Source: a virus
Length of the DNA stretch: 28,415 nucleotides
Strand: one strand, 5' to 3'
IMG/VR virus record: IMGVR_UViG_3300032291_003201
Coordinates: 1 to 28,415 of that record
The position numbers and the translations under genes were made by a program. This document shows, in pieces, positions 22,750-28,415 of the stretch. Within the stretch, counting starts at the first letter, position 1; each line of letters opens with the position of its first letter. Under the pieces are notes generated by a model. That model searched no databases. It had not been told where the DNA came from and saw only the letters and a program-made list of their open reading frames with translations.

Positions 22750-25700
22750 TTAATTAAATGTTATTTTATTATTAAAATTATCTTTATTATCAATATTAAG
22801 ATTGGAATAAGTATTTTTTAATCTTTTTTGATTATCTTTAAAATTACTATCTTTTTCTGTCGTATAATTTAAAGTAGTATCAAAAGGTTCTATTTTATAG
22901 TTTAAATATTTTTGATATGTTTCACTCTTTTCAAAATCATCTAATATTTTTTTCTGAGCATTATATTCTTCAATAAAAATTGTTTTTAACCGTTCACACT
23001 CTTCTCTTATATCTTTCTCCATATAAGTATTCTTTTTGACCAAATCTGTCATCAAACTTTCAACAAAAGTATTATATGACGATTCATTTGTAAAAGTTTG
23101 TGACATGGCAAAATAAAGTCTAACTGTTGCTGTCTGTTCAAAATTTAATGACTCACTAATAGGTATAAAACTATCATCACCATCTAAATCAGATAAATCA
23201 ATAACGTCTTTTTGGTATAAATCATCTAAATAATCTAATAAAATATTTTTAGTATTAAATTGATATTTTTGGGCCATTATTAAAAACGTATCTTCTGGTT
23301 TTTCTGGTGGATCACTTAATCTATACACTGTGAATTTACCGGTATCCAATTGGTACCCATCAATAGGTTCTGTTCCATTTGATAAATTTATACCTGTTAT
23401 TAGGTCTAATTTTCTAAATGTTTGGACATAACCTTCTTGGAATTTGGTCATTTCATTTTGTGGTCCAATCAAAGCATTATTTAACACATCTTCCTTTTCA
23501 CTAATAATATCAATTAATTTATTTTTTAATTCTCTTACTGCTGAATCTGGGAAATTTAAAGGGTCTGCTTTTACAACTTTTATAATTGGGTTTAAATCAT
23601 CTTTTACATCTTTAATTGCTTGTTTAATTATTTTAGCAATATATTTTTCAGTTTCGATTGATTTACCAAAAATTTCTACATCTTTTTCATCAATACTACT
23701 ATATTGTGATAACGTACCAGTATTATATTTTCTCTTATTATAAACAACTTGTATATACGGATATGAAGTTGTGTTATTAATAGTTTTTAATTGGTTAAAT
23801 ATTACTTTAAAGTATTCATTAGTTTTATCTGACAACTCTTGGAATATATTATCAAATTGTGTTTTACCGGTTAATATTTCACCATTATTAAATGATTCTG
23901 TTGATAAGATTGTACCAATTGTTGAGCCACCGTTTTGTGGTTGTTCATTTGGTATATCATTAGTTGTTACTTGTATTGGTGGTGGTGGGGTATTAGTTCT
24001 TGCTAATATTTGACCAACCAATTTCTCATCTTTATCTTTAGTACTTTCAGTTGATACTGCTCTTTCATCATAAATTTCAGTATTTGCATAGAAATTAAAT
24101 GATAGTGCGTTTTGAAGTTGTGCTACCGGTTCAGCTAAACCGTGTCCACCAATAAAATCAAAACTTAATGATATTTTTGCAAGCATAGGTTGTAAACCAA
24201 TACCTTCAGGGTTTATATCATAAATTAATGGTTCATATGTTATTGCTAATTGATTTGGTATTATTTTCGTATGATAAAAATCACCAATTCTTAATACCAA
24301 TACAGGAGGTGTACCAAAAGATGTATTTCTAGCATCATTATATTTTGGTTTACCATCTGGTCCAATAACTGGAATTGTTTGTCCCGGTCTAACACATTGA
24401 TTTAAGAATGTTAATCTAGCATTTAAACCTTCAGGTGTTATTGAGTGGAACGCTGGACTAAAATATTTTATTTTATCTTGAATACTAGAATAGACCATTG
24501 GGTCTGTTTCTTTTATAATGTCAAAATAATCACATTCAGAAAATAGATATCTTAATACCTTCTTAGAAATTCCTTCTTTTATTTTTTTAGGAACGTCAAG
24601 AGGTACTGGCGTAACCGGCGGTGGTTGATTTACAACCGGTGGTTCACCACAATTGTTTTGACAATCAGTTAAACCACTGAATGTTCCATTAACATCATCT
24701 CTAACACAAATACCATTAACACATCTATACTTTTCTGTTAACGGTGCTGGTGATGGTGCCGGTGGTGAAGGTGAGGGTGACGGAGTTGGTGTTGGTGTTG
24801 GTGGTGGTTTTGGTACTTCAATTGTAATTCTTTCAATACCAACTCTTCTACAAACCATCGCAGGAACACTATACCATTGTGAGTTACTTGTTACATAACC
24901 AAGATTTAAATCAACAATATTATTGGTACAATTAACACCCTTACCATTACCTTTATTGCTTTTTGGTATTATAAATTGTTCACCACTTGAAACAAATTTA
25001 AAATTTAAATTACCTTTTGTTTGTAATTCAGCCATCGTTGTATTACCAAGTGTTTGTGCTAAAAACCATTTTTTAACAGAGTCGTTTCTTCTTTTTGATA
25101 ACGAAGAGTTATATTCAACAGATGCTGGAGCTGAAGCTGAACCTTGTAATTCAATTGTTACCTTACCTTTTTTATCAACCAAAATTTCTTTTAATTTTGG
25201 TAACAATTTATTTTTGATTTCTTGGAAATTCCCTACTACAACATTCTCAAAAAATGGAATAACCTCACTTTTAGTAAAGACAGTCCCATCTGGTGCCAAT
25301 GCCCCAGTTCTAGCATTAACAACTTTATATGGTTGTACTTTTTGTGGTGCCGCATTACTATTGTAAACACTTTTTCTACCGTTATAAACATTATACCAAT
25401 ATTCATAATTTTGGTTTGTTGGTACTGTTGTTTCCCAACTTCCAAACCCAAACGGATAATCATTATCAAAATAAAAAGCATAACCTTCCCATTCTGTTAA
25501 TTCTTGTTTATCCATTTCTGTTGATATATCTGACACAACATTTGTGTTACTATTACTATTTCCACCATTAGTATCGTTTAATGTATTGTTTCCTGTTGAT
25601 GATGTAGCATCATCGGCACCAATACTATCATCAATTTTTACTTCTGGATTTTTTGGTATATCGTCTAAAATACCATATTTTTGTTCATCCGTTAACCTTG

Positions 25701-28005
25701 GATTTGATAACAACTGTTGATATTCATATAATAAATTAACTGGAATTGTATTAAATTTTGCCGCTAAATCGTATAAATCGTATTTTACACAACCAGCAAA
25801 AAATGAATTAATTATTGAGTCAGTTTCTTCTGGTGATAATTTTTCTAATTGTTTTCTAACCAATGTGTTTAAAACGGATGGGTGGTCAACAACTATTGTC
25901 CAGTTAATACTACCACTTCTTGTTGTACTTTTATAAGTATGGATTGGTTCTGGTCTACCTAAAAATGATGTTGGGTTCCAATTTGCAGTTGACGAATCAC
26001 TAAATGTTAAATTGTATGGTGGGAACCACATTATTCTACCCCCATTAGGTCCTCTTTCACAAACTGGTAAATCATCATAAGTATAACCCGGTTCACTTGA
26101 TGTTCTCCAGGCTAAGTTTTCTAATGAAAACATATATTTTTTAACCTTTTGGTCTCTAATGTTTGTCGAACCTGGTATTCTTAAAGGTGCTATATTTAAA
26201 TTGTATGTGTTATCAATGACGGAGTATTCAAACTTTCTACCAAAATTTGTAATACCATCGGTTTTTTGTAAATCACCATAAGTATAATATGGTGTATCTT
26301 TTTGGAATACTCTACAGTACTCTCTACCAACCTCTGTTCCATCAATTGTTATTGTTTCAGAATCTTCATCAGTACTATCATAATAAGCAATAACTTGAGA
26401 ACCTTTGGTCATTTCTTTATACCCATCGTTAAACACTTTGGATACTTGGTTAATTGCATTACCAACATGTTGTAATCTTTTTGCACCAGTTACATTATCA
26501 GCTGAATTTATTAATCTTTGTGTATTATCAAGTATTGACCCACCTTTAAATTCAAATCCGGTTGATTCTGTGTCAGAATTAAATTCAGCGCTTACCGCGT
26601 TAAATTGTTGGTCTAACTTAACTGGGTCACCACCTGGTTTTACTTTAAAACCTAAGTTATCTTTATATTTTGGTGACACCCAAGTAAATTGTCCGGTAAT
26701 ACCACCTTTATCTGAAAGTGATTTACCAGCTAAACCAAATTTTATTTTATCTTCGTTACCTTCATATAGTTTACCAAGAGCACTTGGACCATAAACAAGA
26801 GCATCTTGTTGTTTCCCAAATCTATCAACTGGAACTTCGTTTGCTGGTGAATTTATTTTTGATGGTTCTGCCTGATCACTACCAACATAATAACCACCAC
26901 CTTGGTCTGTGTTTGCACCTAATAGGTTATTAACAGCATCTGTAACACCTAAGATTAATCCTTTATTATATTTTGGTCTATATATGTTATAATCTAAACT
27001 TTTAAATAAAACTGATTTTTGTCCATAACCTGTATTTGCTAAAAATACTTCTGATGGATTTCTGGAATTATTTAATATTGAACCTAAAGCCCCACCAGTT
27101 AAATTGTTTACAACATTTAATGCGTTTTCAGTTTGTGGTGATAAGACTTGTGTTGGTGTTGTAAAATAATCACCAGGTATAAATGAAACTGGAAAATAAG
27201 TACCAGTTAATCTATTTGCCAATGAAACAGCGGCCGTCAAAGGATTTTCAGGTACTGTAATCTTCCAATTTTTATTAATTAAAGGTTGTTGTCCACTTGC
27301 AACTAAACTAGCTTCAAACGGGTCTTGTAATGAATCTAAGTTAACAATACTATTAATTGTATTATTAACCTCATCGGCAATTCTTTGTTCAAAAGCTTCT
27401 TTTAATTTTTTCGCACCAATTTTAGCTAAAAGTGAATCTTGTGATAATGGTCCTGGATTTCCGGTTGGGTTATCTGATATTAAAATATCATAAGGACTGT
27501 ATATTGAATACAAGAAATTTATTGGTGCTGATTGGAATACACTGCCATTTTGTGTTGCATACGGTGAAAAGTACTGTAAACTATTAAAATTATCAGTAAC
27601 AATTACTAAATCCTTATACCCACCTTCTGGTCCGTAAGAATTTTTAATGTATGCCGAATCAATATAAAATTCATTAACTAAATCTATTTCTGCGTTGTCT
27701 TGTCCGTATTCACCTTGATTTGGTGTTACTGGTAATGGTTCACCATCAGTTGATATAATATTGTTATAACCACCTTCTGGTCCATATTCATTTAATGTAT
27801 AAAGTTGGTTTGCTTGTATAGTAGTCCCAATTAAATCATTTGGTGAATCAATAACAGAGTTATCATTCATTGGTGAAATTTCATAATTAACATCACCACT
27901 TGGGGGACTAAAAGCTCCTGTAACACTATATGGTGCTAAATTTCTAGCTATTAGTGCATTTCTAAATGATGAGGTTAAATTAAATGATAATGAACTTTCT
28001 GCCAT
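22750..28005 (-). CDS. Giant tail/baseplate protein with OmpA-like domain
   Basis: 1751 residues. In order: an N-terminal region with two YGPEGGY copies (residues 74-80 and 124-130); a beta domain near 620-715 with GPNGGRIMWFPPYNLTFSD and GRPEPIHTYKSTTRSGSI, resembling tube-initiator or tube-type folds; a Ser/Asn-rich linker (about 800-825); an OmpA-like domain (about 843-1063) with FYFDNDYP, then IELQGSASAPAS and YNSSLSKRRNDSVKKWF; a Pro/Thr/Ser linker (1064-1090); a four-Cys module (YRCVNGIC to DCQNNC, 1093-1119); a second tube-like beta domain (VLVLRIGDFYHTKIIP to SLSFDFIGGHGL, 1236-1290); and a helical C-terminus. The usual OmpA Asp that binds diaminopimelate is Ser958 here, while Arg973 is kept. 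The protein is co-translated with gp53 and the hub-like gene. A baseplate/tail role with possible peptidoglycan contact is inferred. Confidence 0.82.
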   Translation of the reverse strand: MAESSLSFNLTSSFRNALIARNLAPYSVTGAFSPPSGDVNYEISPMNDNSVIDSPNDLIGTTIQANQLYTLNEYGPEGGYNNIISTDGEPLPVTPNQGEYGQDNAEIDLVNEFYIDSAYIKNSYGPEGGYKDLVIVTDNFNSLQYFSPYATQNGSVFQSAPINFLYSIYSPYDILISDNPTGNPGPLSQDSLLAKIGAKKLKEAFEQRIADEVNNTINSIVNLDSLQDPFEASLVASGQQPLINKNWKITVPENPLTAAVSLANRLTGTYFPVSFIPGDYFTTPTQVLSPQTENALNVVNNLTGGALGSILNNSRNPSEVFLANTGYGQKSVLFKSLDYNIYRPKYNKGLILGVTDAVNNLLGANTDQGGGYYVGSDQAEPSKINSPANEVPVDRFGKQQDALVYGPSALGKLYEGNEDKIKFGLAGKSLSDKGGITGQFTWVSPKYKDNLGFKVKPGGDPVKLDQQFNAVSAEFNSDTESTGFEFKGGSILDNTQRLINSADNVTGAKRLQHVGNAINQVSKVFNDGYKEMTKGSQVIAYYDSTDEDSETITIDGTEVGREYCRVFQKDTPYYTYGDLQKTDGITNFGRKFEYSVIDNTYNLNIAPLRIPGSTNIRDQKVKKYMFSLENLAWRTSSEPGYTYDDLPVCERGPNGGRIMWFPPYNLTFSDSSTANWNPTSFLGRPEPIHTYKSTTRSGSINWTIVVDHPSVLNTLVRKQLEKLSPEETDSIINSFFAGCVKYDLYDLAAKFNTIPVNLLYEYQQLLSNPRLTDEQKYGILDDIPKNPEVKIDDSIGADDATSSTGNNTLNDTNGGNSNSNTNVVSDISTEMDKQELTEWEGYAFYFDNDYPFGFGSWETTVPTNQNYEYWYNVYNGRKSVYNSNAAPQKVQPYKVVNARTGALAPDGTVFTKSEVIPFFENVVVGNFQEIKNKLLPKLKEILVDKKGKVTIELQGSASAPASVEYNSSLSKRRNDSVKKWFLAQTLGNTTMAELQTKGNLNFKFVSSGEQFIIPKSNKGNGKGVNCTNNIVDLNLGYVTSNSQWYSVPAMVCRRVGIERITIEVPKPPPTPTPTPSPSPSPPAPSPAPLTEKYRCVNGICVRDDVNGTFSGLTDCQNNCGEPPVVNQPPPVTPVPLDVPKKIKEGISKKVLRYLFSECDYFDIIKETDPMVYSSIQDKIKYFSPAFHSITPEGLNARLTFLNQCVRPGQTIPVIGPDGKPKYNDARNTSFGTPPVLVLRIGDFYHTKIIPNQLAITYEPLIYDINPEGIGLQPMLAKISLSFDFIGGHGLAEPVAQLQNALSFNFYANTEIYDERAVSTESTKDKDEKLVGQILARTNTPPPPIQVTTNDIPNEQPQNGGSTIGTILSTESFNNGEILTGKTQFDNIFQELSDKTNEYFKVIFNQLKTINNTTSYPYIQVVYNKRKYNTGTLSQYSSIDEKDVEIFGKSIETEKYIAKIIKQAIKDVKDDLNPIIKVVKADPLNFPDSAVRELKNKLIDIISEKEDVLNNALIGPQNEMTKFQEGYVQTFRKLDLITGINLSNGTEPIDGYQLDTGKFTVYRLSDPPEKPEDTFLIMAQKYQFNTKNILLDYLDDLYQKDVIDLSDLDGDDSFIPISESLNFEQTATVRLYFAMSQTFTNESSYNTFVESLMTDLVKKNTYMEKDIREECERLKTIFIEEYNAQKKILDDFEKSETYQKYLNYKIEPFDTTLNYTTEKDSNFKDNQKRLKNTYSNLNIDNKDNFNNKITFN
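24736..24816 (-). repeat. Proline/threonine/serine-rich linker code
   Basis: Codes for PKPPPTPTPTPSPSPSPPAP-type sequence (residues about 1064-1090) between the OmpA-like domain and the four-Cys module of the 1751-residue protein. It is a flexible linker made of simple alternating codons. Confidence 0.8.
27616..27786 (-). repeat. YGPEGGY protein repeat pair
   Basis: Two copies of YGPEGGY occur exactly 50 residues apart in the N-terminus of the 1751-residue protein (27766-27786 and 27616-27636), sharing a 14-base identical stretch. Confidence 0.7.
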
Positions 28006-28015
28006 CTATTTGTTT

Positions 28016-28027
28016 TATTTATAAATA
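28016..28027 (-). promoter_or_regulatory. TATTTATAAATA palindrome, possible T4-type late promoter
   Basis: Same perfect palindrome and same 10-base distance to the ATG as at 15439-15450. It contains TATAAATA in the sense direction, upstream of the 1751-residue gene. Confidence 0.4.
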
Positions 28028-28055
28028 GATAATAGTTATTTTTTTTAAAAAGTAA

Positions 28056-28406
28056 TTAAGGTGTTTTATAAGATTCTTTTGGTATTAAAGTGTATCGTCT
28101 TTGGATTTCTTTCATTTGTTCATCGAGAAACCAAGACATTTTTGATGGGTCTGAAAAATACTTATTAACAGCTTCTTTCATCATATTTGATATTGCTTGA
28201 TCTTTTGCAGCATCATCAAGTTTAACATTTATATCAATACTATTATTTAAATTAATGTCATTTTTAGTATTTTGAGTTGATGTATTTGATGCGTTTATAT
28301 TTGAATTAGATGTACTTGTGTTTGAACTACTATTATTATATGTTGCCGTTGAGTTTGTTGTGTTTGTACTACTTGAACTTGTTGTGTTATTTAGCGGTGT
28401 AGCCAT
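28056..28406 (-). CDS. Asn/Ser/Thr-rich small protein
   Basis: 116 residues from the first ATG at 28406; the frame has no stop before the right edge 9 bases further, so the true start could lie outside the window. Residues 1-57 are almost only Asn, Ser and Thr and must be disordered. Residues 58-116 are a normal globular or helical part (DAAKDQAISNMMKEAVNKYF, then WFLDEQMKEIQRRYTLIP). It lies 50 bases before the 1751-residue tail gene, at the head of the visible baseplate run. A structural or tail-assembly role is suggested only by position. The family is not recognised. Confidence 0.7.
   Translation of the reverse strand: MATPLNNTTSSSSTNTTNSTATYNNSSSNTSTSNSNINASNTSTQNTKNDINLNNSIDINVKLDDAAKDQAISNMMKEAVNKYFSDPSKMSWFLDEQMKEIQRRYTLIPKESYKTP
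28236..28406 (-). repeat. Asn/Ser/Thr low-complexity code
   Basis: Codes for the first 57 residues of the protein above, nearly all Asn, Ser or Thr, from AAT/AGT/ACA-type codons. Such simple sequence is prone to length change by slippage. Confidence 0.75.
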
Positions 28407-28415
28407 ACCACTTGA

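Overview
The window is a stretch of a strongly AT-rich, T4-superfamily (myovirus-type) tailed-phage genome. Every gene I can support lies on the minus strand, so transcription runs from high to low coordinates. The T4 relationship rests on recognisable baseplate proteins (gp6, gp25, gp53 and a hub-like giant) and on a replication/recombination set: gp32-like ssDNA-binding protein, UvsX, RNase H/FEN nuclease and gp41/DnaB helicase. No gene start I inspected has a convincing Shine-Dalgarno sequence, and one small gene has the CCGSxCxHCPY signature of the DUF5522 family, which I associate mainly with Bacteroidota. Together these suggest, but do not prove, a Bacteroidota host.

Layout in the direction of transcription (right to left). 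(1) Baseplate/tail block, 28406-14519: an N/S/T-rich small protein; a 1751-residue tail/baseplate protein carrying an OmpA-like domain, a proline-rich linker and a small cysteine module; a gp53/LysM-like wedge protein; a 2324-residue protein with a hub-like region near residues 1700-1920; a 74-residue unknown; and a Pro/Gly-repeat plus coiled-coil protein, followed by a strong hairpin terminator. (2) The gp32-like gene alone, with its own sigma70-like promoter and a second strong hairpin terminator behind it. (3) A tightly packed DNA-metabolism run, 13467-6363: UvsX, a C5-cytosine methyltransferase, RNase H, a 147-residue unknown, the replicative helicase, a B12-dependent (class II) ribonucleotide reductase and the DUF5522-like protein. 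It ends in a terminator that overlaps the last codons. (4) A late-looking cassette, 6322-1513: gp25 and gp6 interspersed with four genes that start with variants of the same short amphipathic leader. (5) A large structural protein cut by the left edge, with a carboxypeptidase-regulatory-like beta-sandwich.

The most interesting feature is the leader family. Three proteins share a 22-residue N-terminus (MKKxxRLTExDLxRI...) and a fourth has a shorter variant. Each ends in a (I/L/V)-x-E motif, which resembles the T4 prohead-protease site that follows the capsid-targeting sequence of internal proteins. The attached cargos are unrelated: a Tae4-type peptidoglycan amidase (Cys79/His169), an alpha/beta-hydrolase with Ser162/Asp186/His235, a glycine-rich membrane hairpin protein and a short acidic peptide. 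I propose that they may be packaged or structure-targeted proteins that act on the host envelope at infection. This is inference. The domain calls are better supported than the targeting model.

Intergenic gaps are all short (the longest is about 120 bases) and are occupied mainly by hairpin terminators and AT-rich leaders. I saw no tRNA, rRNA, CRISPR array, insertion sequence or integrase.
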